64,000 nt of DNA from Ipomoea triloba (lineage: Eukaryota; Streptophyta; Magnoliopsida; Solanales; Convolvulaceae), in the NCBI RefSeq assembly GCF_003576645.1, contig NC_044922.1, positions 15,345,371 to 15,409,370 on the forward strand. Reading direction: 5' to 3'. Of this stretch, positions 42,810 through 54,453 are shown in pieces (position 1 is the first letter of the stretch; every line of letters begins with the position of its first letter). The notes beneath the pieces are model-generated. The model was given only the letters and a program-made list of their open reading frames with translations. It was not told the DNA's origin and ran no database searches. A program made the position numbers and the translations under genes.

Positions 42810-44979
42810 CTAGCCTCTCAGTGTGTTAGAGCGAGCGAACCAACGGCAGCTAATAGAATCGAGATCCTGCAAATCAGAACATCTCGTCTCTGCACCTTTC
42901 TTGAGAGAATCCTCGACAACGGGCGCTTCTTCCTGAATAGCTTTCCTTCTCATTTCCACGACCTTCCTGTGAGAATTGGAGTGTAGCGTCGGAACAAACG
43001 TTGGACTAGCTGCTGGTCGGTACTCTGGGAATAGCCGTCCCGAGCGGTACCTAACCCCGCACGCGTTGCATAGAGTCTTTGGCCCCATTGGTCCCTCTCT
43101 CCATTGTGGCGTCTTCGTAACTTCACAATGTGTGCATTTTTTAACTAGGGAGGAGGAGGAGCACGGGTGATGATCTGAAGTAGCCCCCCCGTTGTTGCAC
43201 ACCTCTGAATTCCTCTCCCTTCTCTTTTTCCCGCTCCAAGTCTTTTTAGATAGAGGCGGGATCAGAATCCAGGGATTGACAGCTGATCGTGCCCGCTTGG
43301 ACCGGGTTCGTACTGGAATGGTGATGTCAGATTTGATCAGCACCGTCTTTCCACCTGAGCAGGAAATGCTGCTCTCGAGGACAGAAACCGGGCTTTGCGT
43401 CTGGAACACACCGGGCTGTTGGGCATCAAAATATTTACTCGGGTACAGAAGCGCCGCACCAGTGATTTCTTGGACATAATTCAATTTATCCTTTTGCAGA
43501 GGCGAGATGTCCACCTACATTGGTTGAGCAAGACAGTAAAGGAAATCAAGAACTAGACAAGTAAACAAGAAGCGATCAAAGATAAATTTCTAAATCTCCC
43601 AATCTGTTTCTTGTTATTCATGGAGAAAGGTTGCTTTCAGATCGTAACCATTCACTTAATCCAGTCTTTTAATTCTTCCAGAAGAGAAAAAGTTCATAGA
43701 CCCTTATAGTTTCGTGATGGCAACAAACAGGAGACGAGGTTTGCACTCCGAAAAAAAGAATACTTCTTTCGAATAAACCTAACGTCCAAACACTAGACGC
43801 CTTTTCACAGACATCGTACACAGAACATTTAGACTGGAACTAAGGTGCCAATCTGGAGTACGAGGTCTAAACTGACTCTTAGTAAAGCCTTTTTAAGAAC
43901 CTTCGGTTCTATGTTCGAGACTGCTTTTCTAACTGGACTTTATCCCGATGATGTGATCTTAGAGCTCACTTATACTAAGTATACCATCACCGGGAAGCCG
44001 GGAACTTTGCTATCCCAACATAGTTAATCAATATTACCCTATGTTTATAATTATGGCCAAATTCCTGTAGCTAAGACAAGATGGCTGTGATTGTCAGTCA
44101 CCCAGTAGGGATAATGCCATTCTCTTTCCAATTTGTCCATCCTGCCCCGTTTCTTTAAAAATCAAGCCACTATGCTTTTTGAATAAGTTAAAAACCACTA
44201 TTTCAATCACTCGGGGCAGACAGGATATTCCACCACCCAACTATTCAGTATGAATCTGAATGATTATCTGTTTCTTCTTTTCTTTTTCCCACAACATGTC
44301 ACATGTTCTCGATAGGCTGTGGGCTACAATGTTGCAAGTTTTCAAAAAGAAAGAAAGCACTAGAAGTAAAATATTTAAAATCGTGATGTAAAAACCTGAG
44401 AAACAAACAGCTAATGTTCTCTATTCTTTATTCACGGGGCAAATGTATACATCTTTTTCTTGTTGTTTTTTAGATTTTGAGTGATCCAAGGTTATTATGC
44501 CCCTCCCCCTCGAACAACATATCTTATCTTCCGAGATGATTTTGTTGGGTTCTAAGTTGGAGAATGGTTTAGTACTCCTAACGCAAAAAACTTTCCTTTT
44601 ATATGAAAAAAAAAGAGAGGATATATCTATTACCAAGAAGAACTTATTGCAAGAACATAGACAACGAGGAAATTGGGTGACAAACAAATAAAGAGGCTAA
44701 GAAGTAATCAAAACTCACAAAGGCCTTCGACTTGAGCGCCGTTCTCAAAGAGCCATCGTCGACATTGGCCTGGTGCACGGGGGACAACCCCATCAAAGCA
44801 TCGGAAGGGACTGGCCCGAGGCACTGCAACATACTAGCATCCCAATCGCCAACGGAGTCATCTCCTTCCAAACTCTCCTCCGGGAAATCCAGAATGTTGA
44901 GCAAGTCCGGGAAAAAGTCACAGCCATTCACCACCCCGTTCGCAATCCCGTCCAAATAACCAGGCTCAACCACACTCAT
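42810..44979 (-). CDS. Class I (subfamily I) GATA zinc-finger transcription factor, two coding exons
   Basis: Coding exon 1 is 44979-44719 (87 codons, donor TTT|GTGAGT). Coding exon 2 is 43514-42810 (acceptor TGTAG|GTGGAC), in phase, for a total of 321 residues. The DNA-binding finger is at about residues 214-239, pattern C-X2-C-X18-C-X2-C (CTHC ... CNAC), with the plant GATA core [20 protein letters not shown] and the following [17 protein letters not shown] of GATA subfamily I. A basic stretch RSKRAR (about 158-163) and KKRRER (about 183-188) may serve nuclear import. The acidic N-terminus ([14 protein letters not shown]) resembles the conserved N-terminal motif of the AtGATA5-7 type. It binds WGATAR-type sites in the nucleus. 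The 1204-base intron (44718-43515) carries no recognised element. Confidence 0.94.
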
Positions 44980-45910
44980 CTTCTGGAATACAAAGAACCA
45001 ACTCTATAAGACCATCACACATACACAACAACATATCAAAACGGCTTTGACCACAACCACATTAAGTATGCAAAATTGCAAACATTATCCATCTGTAACA
45101 TCATTTGGGTCATTTCTCACAAAATCTTGGTATATATGCAATATATAACATGTAATGTTATATAAAATCACACCAAATATTCACCATAAGGTAAGTGGAA
45201 TCATTATTTGCTAATTCACCAGCCCCCACATAACAAAATCATACCAAATATTTCACAATGCTTTAAATTCCTAGTATAGAAACAATCTTCCTTCATATAT
45301 GCTAATTGCATTATTATTACTTATTATCACATAATACAACAAAATACATTTTATGACCCCCAAAAAAATTTCATTAAATTGAATAAAATTATTAAAAAAA
45401 AAAGTAAAAAAATAAAGTTCTGGGTCTAACTATTTCTGGTACAAGTAGAAGAAGTTTATGTTCTTGTTTCTCATTTTCTTTTCCTGAAACAAAATACGAC
45501 ACCGTTTTGCATTGTTGCCTTGCAGTTTAGCACCCAGAAATACACATAAGAACTTTCGGCTCTGTTAGGCTGCTAAGAAATGCGCCATGGCTTCAAAGTT
45601 TCATAGCAGAAGAAGAAAATGCGGAAATTTTAGCAGATTTTAATGAACATTTGACCACCAAGCATTTAACAAGAGAACAAAGCAAAAAAGCTTTCAAGTA
45701 TACCCAAAAGCATTGAAAATGGAAAGTTTGAGTGAAGTTAAGAAAAGGGTATGGGAAAAATGTTTTCTTTTGTTGTTTTGCATGGAGAAGAATGTGTAGT
45801 ACTTACCGCAAAGTATAAGAGCCTTAAGCCATTGCACTTTTCAGGAGGTTTTGGTTTTGAAGAGAGAGGAAAAGAGGGAGATAGGTAGGGTAAGAAGATA
45901 GAATTAATAG
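44980..45910 (-). promoter_or_regulatory. GATA gene 5' UTR exon, 5' UTR intron and a two-codon uORF
   Basis: On the minus strand a leader of about 90 bases (about 45900-45808) ends at TTTGCG|GTAAGTAC, a consensus donor. An acceptor TTTGTATTCCAG lies immediately before AAG-ATG at 44982. This implies a 5' UTR intron of about 825 bases. The leader exon contains ATGGCTTAA (about 45836-45828), a minimal upstream ORF. A CT-rich stretch CTCCCTCTTTTCCTCTCTC precedes it and is typical of plant core promoters. The transcription start is not fixed. Confidence 0.6.
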
Positions 45911-47021
45911 AAATGGCCTTATTGGGAAAGAAAAAAAAAGCTTTTTTTTAAAAAAAAATTCTTTACTTTTCCCCCAAATCTTTTTTCTGGATTTTACATT
46001 TTTGAATTTAGAAAAAAATATATATATAACAAAGTATTTAAAAATTTGGGGAAAGAATGGAAATTAAATAAATTGGTATAGAACTTTATATGAATGTCTT
46101 GCAAAGTTGGAGACAATTGCATTACTAATTTACTATATAAAAGAGTTTATACTTACCACACATTTTTTTTTAAAAAAATTCTACTACAAATTATATTATA
46201 GTATAGTGAAAATCTTAAGGGGTAGCTCAAGTGGCAAAGGAGATTCTTTGTAGGAAAGAATTCCGAGATAATTCTCTCGGAGCAAGCGGGGATTAGTCGT
46301 GTGGACTCAGACCGTTAAACAGACGTAGAAAGACCTGGAACACTTCGTGAGTTTACACCCAAAAAAATAATATAGTGAAATTATTAAAATATAATGTGGC
46401 AAAATTCTTCAATTTAATTATTTGCATTTATTATATATAGAAATTCTCTATTTTTTTAAAAAATTAAAAAGTTAAAATTTTAAATAAATGTAGCCTTAAT
46501 TTAACAGTTTGGTCATAATGACAATTAATGGGTAGCGATTAGCGAATTATGTTAATAATTTTGACCAATAGAGTATATTAATTGTATACGGAGAGATATA
46601 TTGTAAAAATGAGTTGTTTAATATTAGCAATTCAGTGAATTCACATTACAAAAAAATTTATAATAGTATGTATAAATTTTATGATATTAATAATTTATTA
46701 ATATTAAGATAGGGGTGGGCGGAGTGTGTAACATGTTACTCCCATGAATGGTAGCAATAAAATATTAAGGTGGATTTATTGGGTGAGATGTGGTAGATGA
46801 GTCCATAGAATTGAATAGGGTGATGGGTACTTGTAAACAAAGCCACATTCATTGCTTCCCCCCTTGACCCCCTTTTATTTAATTTTTGTACCAAAATGTT
46901 CAGTTTAGGTTTTTGAAAGCTAGGGGTAACATCCTCACATTTTGTGTTGATTTTAAAATCGTTTAAATTTCACTTGTCAATTTTTATAACATTATCACAA
47001 GTGTAGGCCTGTAGGGTCAAC

Positions 47022-47054
<33 letters not shown>
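45911..47054. other. AT-rich spacer up to the assembly gap, with one SINE-like block
   Basis: 46206-46370 looks like a tRNA-derived SINE: head GGGGTAGCTCAAGTGGCAAA (A-box TAGCTCAAGTGG), then GTCGTGTGGACTCAGACCG and an A-run. Its B-box is not convincing. Elsewhere nothing recognised; the segment ends in a T-run at the gap. Confidence 0.45.
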
Positions 47055-47753
47055 NNNNNNNNNNNNNNNNNNNNNNNNNNNNNNNNNNNNNNNNNNNNNN
47101 NNNNNNNNNNNNNNNNNNNNNNNNNNNNNNNNNNNNNNNNNNNNNNNNNNNNNNNNNNNNNNNNNNNNNNNNNNNNNNNNNNNNNNNNNNNNNNNNNNNN
47201 NNNNNNNNNNNNNNNNNNNNNNNNNNNNNNNNNNNNNNNNNNNNNNNNNNNNNNNNNNNNNNNNNNNNNNNNNNNNNNNNNNNNNNNNNNNNNNNNNNNN
47301 NNNNNNNNNNNNNNNNNNNNNNNNNNNNNNNNNNNNNNNNNNNNNNNNNNNNNNNNNNNNNNNNNNNNNNNNNNNNNNNNNNNNNNNNNNNNNNNNNNNN
47401 NNNNNNNNNNNNNNNNNNNNNNNNNNNNNNNNNNNNNNNNNNNNNNNNNNNNNNNNNNNNNNNNNNNNNNNNNNNNNNNNNNNNNNNNNNNNNNNNNNNN
47501 NNNNNNNNNNNNNNNNNNNNNNNNNNNNNNNNNNNNNNNNNNNNNNNNNNNNNNNNNNNNNNNNNNNNNNNNNNNNNNNNNNNNNNNNNNNNNNNNNNNN
47601 NNNNNNNNNNNNNNNNNNNNNNNNNNNNNNNNNNNNNNNNNNNNNNNNNNNNNNNNNNNNNNNNNNNNNNNNNNNNNNNNNNNNNNNNNNNNNNNNNNNN
47701 NNNNNNNNNNNNNNNNNNNNNNNNNNNNNNNNNNNNNNNNNNNNNNNNNNNNN
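47055..47753. other. Assembly gap of 699 N, bounded by poly-T
   Basis: The left flank ends in about 31 T (47024-47054) and the right flank begins with about 47 T (47754-47800). The homopolymer is the likely cause of the break, and the gap length is probably an estimate. Lysine-rich reading frames crossing it are meaningless. Confidence 0.97.
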
Positions 47754-47803
<50 letters not shown>

Positions 47804-47814
47804 CTTTTTAGAGT

Positions 47815-47880
47815 GATCAAGTAGGTAGAGCATGACTCTCGTACTTAGAAGATTACACGTTCGATTTTAGTCAACGTACA
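47815..47880 (+). mobile_element. tRNA-like SINE head (candidate)
   Basis: TGATCAAGTAGGTAGAGCAT gives a tRNA A-box-like region, and 35 bases on ACGTTCGATTTTAG gives a B-box-like region. It follows the long T-run and lacks an acceptor stem, so a SINE fragment is likelier than a tRNA gene. Confidence 0.4.
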
Positions 47881-48904
47881 CTTTTTTTGTGCACTATTAC
47901 GCAGGAATATAGAGTTTATCTCGTGCACGCCTTCAAGTGGTGACTACATTTGCGTTAAATTATCGTGTCTTATTTTGCATTAATGTAAGATAAATTTATG
48001 TAAAATGTTGTGTCTCATTTTTCTATTATCTATATTCTCGGTGTAGGGTGATCCAGATCAATTTATACTATACCATGAGAATCAAATTCTATTAGATTGT
48101 GATTTGTATATATACATATAAGCTTTAATTTAATTGTTTTACATGGGTGCTAGCTAGCTAGAGCTTTTATAATGGAGGAATATATTGTTGTAGAAGAAGG
48201 CTTTTGTGTATGTCTTCTCCGGAATGCTTTCCAATTATACCCTTCTACTGCCACACATGCATCATCTTCTTTTAATACTGATTCTTTTCTGTCATTTTTG
48301 CTTAGGATATTTGTGTCCATGAAATACTCTTAGAAGTAAGTTTTTTTTAGTACACTCTTAGAAGTAAATAGTCATTTTTTTTTTTGAAAAAAAAAGAAAG
48401 AAGAAGTAAATAGTCATTGTTATTTCACCATATTTACGATTAAACATTATTTACTTTGCACCCTTGCAATTCAACCCATTTTTCATTTTTGAAAAATGCT
48501 ATTCTCCACTCTAATTTTTCTCCTAATATTTCCTCTAATGATGTGATTTATAATCATGGGATGCCATGAATTGACTGAGCACATTTACTTTTAATTAAAT
48601 ATTAAAGTAACCAATTAGGTACTGTCATGTTAAGAGGGATAATAAGGAGAAAAATTTTAAGAGGAGTGTGTATTATCACTCTTTAAAATTGGTCTCACTC
48701 TCCTATCACACACAAAATTTGTTTTCTTTAATTAATGAAAATAACAAAAATAAAATATTGAATTACTCGAAATTATTTTTAAATTATAAATTTCAAACAA
48801 AATATGAATTTTAAAATAATTAAATAATAATTATTTTTGAATTATAATATCAATAATAAAATATTTACAAAAGTGGATCCCATGAGGCCAAGATAATACA
48901 TTTA
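47881..48904. other. AT-rich spacer, no gene seen
   Basis: No coding potential. Short TCTTAGAAGTAA duplication near 48330-48410. Confidence 0.45.
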
Positions 48905-49665
48905 CAATGAGATATTTCTACATTTAGTCCTCAACTATTAAAATTCTTAGATTTTGTTCCACGACTTTTAATTCATTGCCACATTTGATTCCCGACTATT
49001 AAAATGTCATATTTGGTCCCATGACTTTTAAATTCTTGTCACATTTGGTCCCACGACTTTTAAATCATTGCTACATTTGGTTCATCCAACCTAAATTTTA
49101 ATTATCGGTGAAAATTTCAGGAAAATAAATTATCTTATAGGAGTAAAATTAATTTTTTTTCTATACTTCTTTAACTTTTTTCCCCCAAATCACTTTCTTC
49201 CTTTTTTTCCCCCCCAATGGGACTAAATAAAGTTATATAAACTATATATTTTATCAACTTTATAAGTTAATATGGTGTTGAATTAATGATATTATGATAG
49301 CAGAATCAAAATATTATATGCACTTTAATAATGTTAAAATCTAAATTAAATAAATTTAAACTATATTACAAATTCAAATTTACAAAACACTAATATTTTA
49401 TACAAAAAATACAAATTATTTAATTAGAAGTGATATTAGTTACTTTGTATTAATTTTGGGATTAGAGAATCACCCAACCAAATCTGAAAATTTTTATAAT
49501 TGGAGACTAAAATGTGTCAAAGATTTAAAAATCGTGAAACCAAAATTAAAAATTTTAATAGTCGGAGACCAAATGTGACAAGGATTTAAAAGTAGTGAGA
49601 TCAAATTTGAAAATTTTAATAGTTCGAGATCAAATGTGGTAAGAATTTAAAAGTAGTGCGACCAA
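48905..49665. mobile_element. Long-TIR element with repeats inside its arms
   Basis: The left arm repeats ACATTTGGTCCCACGACTTTTAAAT about three times. The right arm has the inverse phrases (GACCAAATGTGACAAGGATT, ATTTAAAAGTAGTG) about three times, around an AT-rich middle without coding sequence. Mutator-like by arm structure; exact ends are unclear. Confidence 0.55.
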
Positions 49666-49965
49666 ATTATCTTTTTATTCACACTAATAATTGGCTGGGT
49701 ATAGTGTATATAGGCTGCTTGTGATCTAAAATGTTGTATCAACGATGGCAACAGAATTCATCTTCATCAATTGGGAATGAATGATGATTTGTTTGGTGTT
49801 GCAACCAAAATAAATAAATAAAGAAAAGAATAGAAAAACAAAAAAAAAAAAAGGTTTGCTGAGGACTGAGGAAGATGAACCTATGTCCCAATTTAGGCCC
49901 TGTTTGGTAAATGGTTGTTGGCTAATTGGTGGCATGTATCCATTGATTTTATCATTTTATTTCAT

Positions 49966-50022
49966 GAATAATAATAATAATAATAATAATTTATTATTAT
50001 TATTATTATTATTATTTATTAA
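49966..50022. repeat. (AAT)n(ATT)n palindromic microsatellite
   Basis: About 25 bases of AAT repeats switch at one point into about 30 bases of ATT, so the two halves can pair. Confidence 0.9.
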
Positions 50023-50084
50023 TGGAGTATTGATTTAAAGGCAAAAGAATAATTATGCATATTCTAAGTGTAGGTGTTTGGGCT

Positions 50085-50235
50085 AGAGCTGTCAATACGG
50101 ACTAGCGAGGCGGGGCGGGCCAAAACCTGGCGAGCCGTGGGCCTAAGTGGGGCGGGCTTGGGAAACCCAAGGCCGGTCCGCCCAGCCATAGGCCCGCGGG
50201 CTAGGCGGGCCCCTGCCTTTTTTTTTTTTTTTTTC
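50085..50235. repeat. GCGGGC-rich dispersed repeat fragment
   Basis: Starts GAGCTGTCAATACGGACTAG and continues with many GGCGGGC / GCCCGC motifs, ending in a T-run. It looks like one truncated end of a transposon; the other end is not seen. Confidence 0.5.
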
Positions 50236-50256
50236 ACCTTATCACTTTATTAAATT

Positions 50257-50663
50257 GGGTCACACTTGTGTGTGACCGTCTCACGGATCCTTATTCGTGA
50301 GACGGGTCGGGTTGGGTCAAAGCACATGCAAATGTCATACTTATATGCTCAAATATAACACTAATCAAGAATACAATTTTTGTTACTTATAAGAGAAAAA
50401 GTAATACATTTTTCATAATAAGTAATGTGGACAAGTGTCTCTTACTTATAAGGGCAAATATAATACTTTTGAGGAAAAAAGTAATACTTTTAAATCGAAA
50501 TGTAAAAGTATTGTATTTTCCCTTAAAAGTATTACATTTACCCTTATAAGTAACGTTTGAGCATATAAGTATGACATTTGTGCATATAAGTGTTACATTT
50601 GCACATTGACCCGGCCCGACCCAATCCGGCTCATGGTGAGACGGTCTCACACAAATTTTTGCC
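50257..50663. mobile_element. MULE-type MITE with GTCTCAC ends, 407 bases
   Basis: The 9-base target duplication TATTAAATT is perfect (50248-50256 and 50664-50672). The inverted ends share TTGTGTG...ACCGTCTCAC. The inside holds GACGGGTCGGGTTGGGTCAA against TTGACCCGGCCCGACCCAAT, and repeated TAATACTTTT/TTATAAG phrases. It is the cleaner relative of 22383-22755. Confidence 0.87.
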
Positions 50664-52130
50664 TATTAAATTTTATCACTTGTCATTTTGTAGTTTTGTA
50701 CACACAAATATAATTAAACTTTGTACACACAAACACAAACTTTGAGAATTGAAGTTTTAGGTTGGAAGTGAAGGTTGATGGAGTGGAGGTGTGTCCAACA
50801 ATAAAAGATGGAGTAGACATATGGGCGCAATGCAACTAACCAATAGAGTTAAAGAGCAAGTGATTGTGAGCAATTATTAAGAATGGGGCAATCATATAGG
50901 AGTTATTAAGCACGTTATACAGTATTATATTGCATAATGGAAGGACGTGTTCCTTATCGTGTTGGGATACTGGGGAGCAACTCAATTTAGCTATATAACT
51001 AGCAAAAAATGTGAGTAAGGGAGTTTTTATCCGACAAGAATTACTGAATGTTATTTTAATGGTAACCGACAATACACTTATTTATTAATTAAATCAAAAG
51101 AGCACGTTAGTTTGGTAACCACAAAGTTTTAAATACTTGTATTCCTTGTGCTCTCAATACACGCATTCACTTGTTATGTTCATTCTCCTCTCTCATCTTC
51201 TCTCGCCTGAGCATTAAGAGCCAATTTCACCTGCGATTAAATTGTGCATTTTAATCGCAGAAGGTCTGTGTTTGCTAGTTGAAAGCGACCGGAACTTGAG
51301 ACCGCACAGTCTCTGAAAAATCACTTTTAAAGTAATGTCTAGTGCATGTCACAGATTTCTATACCCCATTCCTGCAAATTATCGTTTCCAACCTATATTA
51401 ACGTAGTCTTCACTACGACATTTTCTACCTATTCTCAACATAAGCAACACACCATCAATTAATATTATGATGTAAATACATCAATTCTAATACAAAGTTA
51501 AACTTAAAATTAATCATCTGATTAATTCGATTGAAGTTACGCATCATTCACATTTTATTGATCTAATAAAAAAAATTGATAGGCACCATGGTGCATTTTG
51601 TTTTTCAATATGTCGGTGTGCCCTTGCTTTCCATTTTTTTTTTTTTTTGTACATTATAAACTTTTATTTTGGTTCGCATCTTCAAATTATTCAATCACAT
51701 GGCATTGGAAAATGATTCCATATCTTCAGTTGCATGTCATTTATCACCGACATGCTTGACGTGAAGGACGATCTACATCTATCAGATTTTAATGCCTACC
51801 AATTTATTAATTATTTTTATTTGAAAAAACTATAATTAATTGTGGACATGGCAAAATAGTGATGAATTAATTATAGATTTTCTTTGTTTGACTACAGCCT
51901 GCAGGTGCATGTTCGCTTTTCGAATCTGAGAATCCTTATCCCGTCTCCAGGTCAAACTTTACTTTTAGCACAAAAATATTTTAATAAATATAAACATTAT
52001 ATAAAATATTTTAATTTTAAAATAAATAAAAGTGATAGATATATAACTAACGTGCATTTCCATATGTTGGGTATATTGATTTTTTTAAAAAAAAATTATT
52101 TAAAAATTTAAACATATTAAGGTCATGTTT
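50664..52130. other. Spacer with an LTR-like leader patch and a hairpin
   Basis: 51231-51260 is a perfect 11-base-pair hairpin (CTGCGATTAAA / TTTAATCGCAG, loop of 8). It sits in a patch (51130-51400) with CTCTCATCTTCTCTCGCC-type leader composition, which might be an LTR relic. No frame is recognisable. Confidence 0.4.
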
Positions 52131-52810
52131 GGTAAACGACTGTTAGCTGATTGGGTTAGAGATATGACTATTTGATAACATTAGCTGATTGTAGAAAAGT
52201 GTTTGGTAAATTAGTTGATAGTTGTTTGGTATAATTTCTTTTATCAAAAATCTAATTGAAAAAGTTGCTTAGAACAACTTTTGGAAAAAGTGTCAAATAG
52301 ACCACTGAACTTATCGCTTTTGTGCAATTGGGCCATTGAACTTAAAAAGTGTGCAATTCAACTATCAAACAAGCAAAATTTGTGCAATTGGACCATTTTT
52401 ACAAAAAAATTTAATTCAATTTGAGTTAAAAACATTTCAATATTGACTCCTAACTAGTATGATAGAAGAAAATGCCACTCTTAATACATATATGTTAGTA
52501 ATATAATTGAATTTTACAAGAAATTTTTTGTAAAAATGGTCCAATTGCACAAATTTTACTTGTTTGATGGTTGAATTGCACACTTTTTAAGTTCAATGGC
52601 CCAATTACACAAAAGCGATAAGTTCAGTGGCCTATTTGACACTTTTTTCACAACTTTTTGAATTTTAACATTTTGAAGTTACAAAAAGCTGATTAACCAA
52701 ATATTTATATTAATTTTTTTTAATCAAATTAAAAATAGCTGATAGTGATTAAATTAGTCAAAATTGATTAATAGGTTAACTATTTTACAAAATATGCCTA
52801 AATGTTTCAA
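52131..52810. mobile_element. GTTTGGTAAACGACTGTTAGCTG-type MITE, split by a later insertion
   Basis: Left GTTTGGTAAACGACTGTTAG and AGCTGATTG phrases, and right AAGCTGATTAACCAAAT and AATAGCTGATAG phrases, belong to one element that resembles 14085-14460. Bases 52283-52658 are a later MITE plus its target duplication. Confidence 0.5.
52283..52649. mobile_element. Nested MULE-type MITE, 367 bases
   Basis: The target duplication ACAACTTTT is perfect (52274-52282 and 52650-52658). Left GTGTCAAATAGACCACTGAA is inverse to right TTCAGTGGCCTATTTGACAC, and arms of about 140 bases pair almost throughout, including TGTGCAATTGGACCATTTTT. Confidence 0.9.
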
Positions 52811-53027
52811 TTGTTTCATAAAAAATTTAAATCATTTCATGTCTTTAAAGTTGCTCAAAAAAGTCAAAAAGCATAAAAATATGATTATCATTAATAACAA
52901 CCAAAATAGTACAATCAATATCGTTAAAAGATCATTTTGAAAATTAATGCAATTTATAAATTTTTTTAATAAGTTGTACAAGCTATTAAATATGCACAAC
53001 TATTTGTACTAATAGAGGAAGTAAAAC

Positions 53028-53478
53028 TAGGGGTGGGCACTTCGGGATATATCGGTATTTCGGTATTACAAAAAATGATACCATTCGGTTTTACAATAAA
53101 GTTCGGTTCGGTATGAAACGGTTCGGTTCCGGTTCGGAATTATTTCGGTTCGGTTTAGGATGTTCAATTTTCAACATTTACTAATTTTTCAAATAACACA
53201 CTGCCAAACAATACATATTTGCATAATCCAAAGTCTAAAATATAAATATTACATAAAAAAAAACAATTCAAACACAAAATTAACATAGCAATCCAAATTG
53301 TAAAGTAATATCTTGTATTCTTGTTCAGCCATCATCCCCTCATCACGGATCAATATTAATTATTATTATATATTATAGATATTTAAAAAAATCGTTTTCG
53401 GTTCGGTTCTTTCGGTTTATACCGAACCGAACCGAACTACTTCGGTTCGGTTTTACCGAACCGAAGTGCCCACCCCTA
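53028..53478. mobile_element. hAT-type MITE, 451 bases
   Basis: Perfect 18-base TIR TAGGGGTGGGCACTTCGG and a perfect 8-base target duplication AGTAAAAC (53020-53027 and 53479-53486). Subterminal regions repeat TTCGGTTCGG / CCGAACCGAA. Confidence 0.95.
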
Positions 53479-53734
53479 AGTAAAACCATCGCAAGCTAAG
53501 TTAGGTCATTGGTTCGGTAGGCAGTATTTGTAAAATTAACTTACTTAATTTGCTCAGTTGGTTCCTGAGTAACTGATTGTAGAAGTTTCACCTTAACAGC
53601 CATCGTGTGGAGGGTGACTCCTTTCACCCTGACAGCCGCAATGTGGAGGTTGATGCCCACTTAATGCGTTACTAAGTCAATGTGATTTATCCATTCACAA
53701 AATTCTCGAGCCAGAGTATGGAGACCCTTAGACG

Positions 53735-54045
53735 AAGGGCAAATCAGTGTGTAGACCAAGGTCCAAAACGACGTCATTTTGATAATAATAAAAAAATTAT
53801 TGCTCCGAACGCGTGTAAAATAATGAACATTTTAAGTTAAGATAATATATTTTATGAGTTAGAATAATATACTTTATGTGTTAGAATAATGTATTTTATA
53901 AATTAAAATAATGCACTTTGTGTTTTAGAATAATGAAATTACTAGTATAAGATAATGTAATTTATGTGTTAAAATAGTTCATTTTATGAATTAGAATAAT
54001 GTATTTTATATGCTTTTAAACCGTCACACAATTGTGTGAACCACG
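53735..54045. mobile_element. Element with GTAGACC / GGTCGTGG ends and a GTTAGAATAATGTATTTTAT array
   Basis: After GTGTAGACCAAGGTCCAAAACGACGTCATTTTG comes an array of about 20-22-base units (TTAGAATAATGTATTTTATG and variants, about eight). It ends before TGTGTGAACCACGACC. The end motifs and the ACGACGTC block link it to 38979-39467. The target duplication was not resolved. Confidence 0.55.
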
Positions 54046-54453
54046 ACCTATACAATAATGATAGTAGACAACAATGGTAGACAAAGAGATTTCGGCTTTT
54101 GCAGGCAAAGAGAAAATAAAACTATAAATATAATAGATGGTGTCTGCCGACACCAAAGAATTTATTGAATAAATAAATAAATAAATAGAATCTGCATTCA
54201 AATTTCAAACTGAATCTGGTAATTGAGGCACAATAACTGCAAAATAATTTTGTTAATAAAGATAATGAAACTGGAAATTTGGACAACTGGAAACTGTTCC
54301 CAAAAAAAAAAAAAAGATTAAATTACTCGGATTGGTTACATGTACAAAATTGCTATCAACGTTGGTTGAAGAAACAATGGACTCAACTAACTCTTCTATA
54401 TGCTCTTTTTGCTGCTTTGTAAACTCATACTTCTGCAACAATCCATTCCCTGT

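Noticed and set aside
42976..43479. Plus-strand frames of 64-95 codons opposite the GATA gene
   Set aside because: Shadows of the GATA exon 2, which has a clear zinc finger on the minus strand.
43845..44027. 60-residue plus-strand frame [13 protein letters not shown]... in the GATA intron
   Set aside because: Has balanced base composition and an ATG-like beginning, but no recognisable family, and it lies antisense in an intron. Organellar insertion was considered without support.
47017..47833. Two 267-270-residue Lys-rich frames on the minus strand
   Set aside because: They consist of poly-T read as Lys plus the N gap; there is no real coding sequence.
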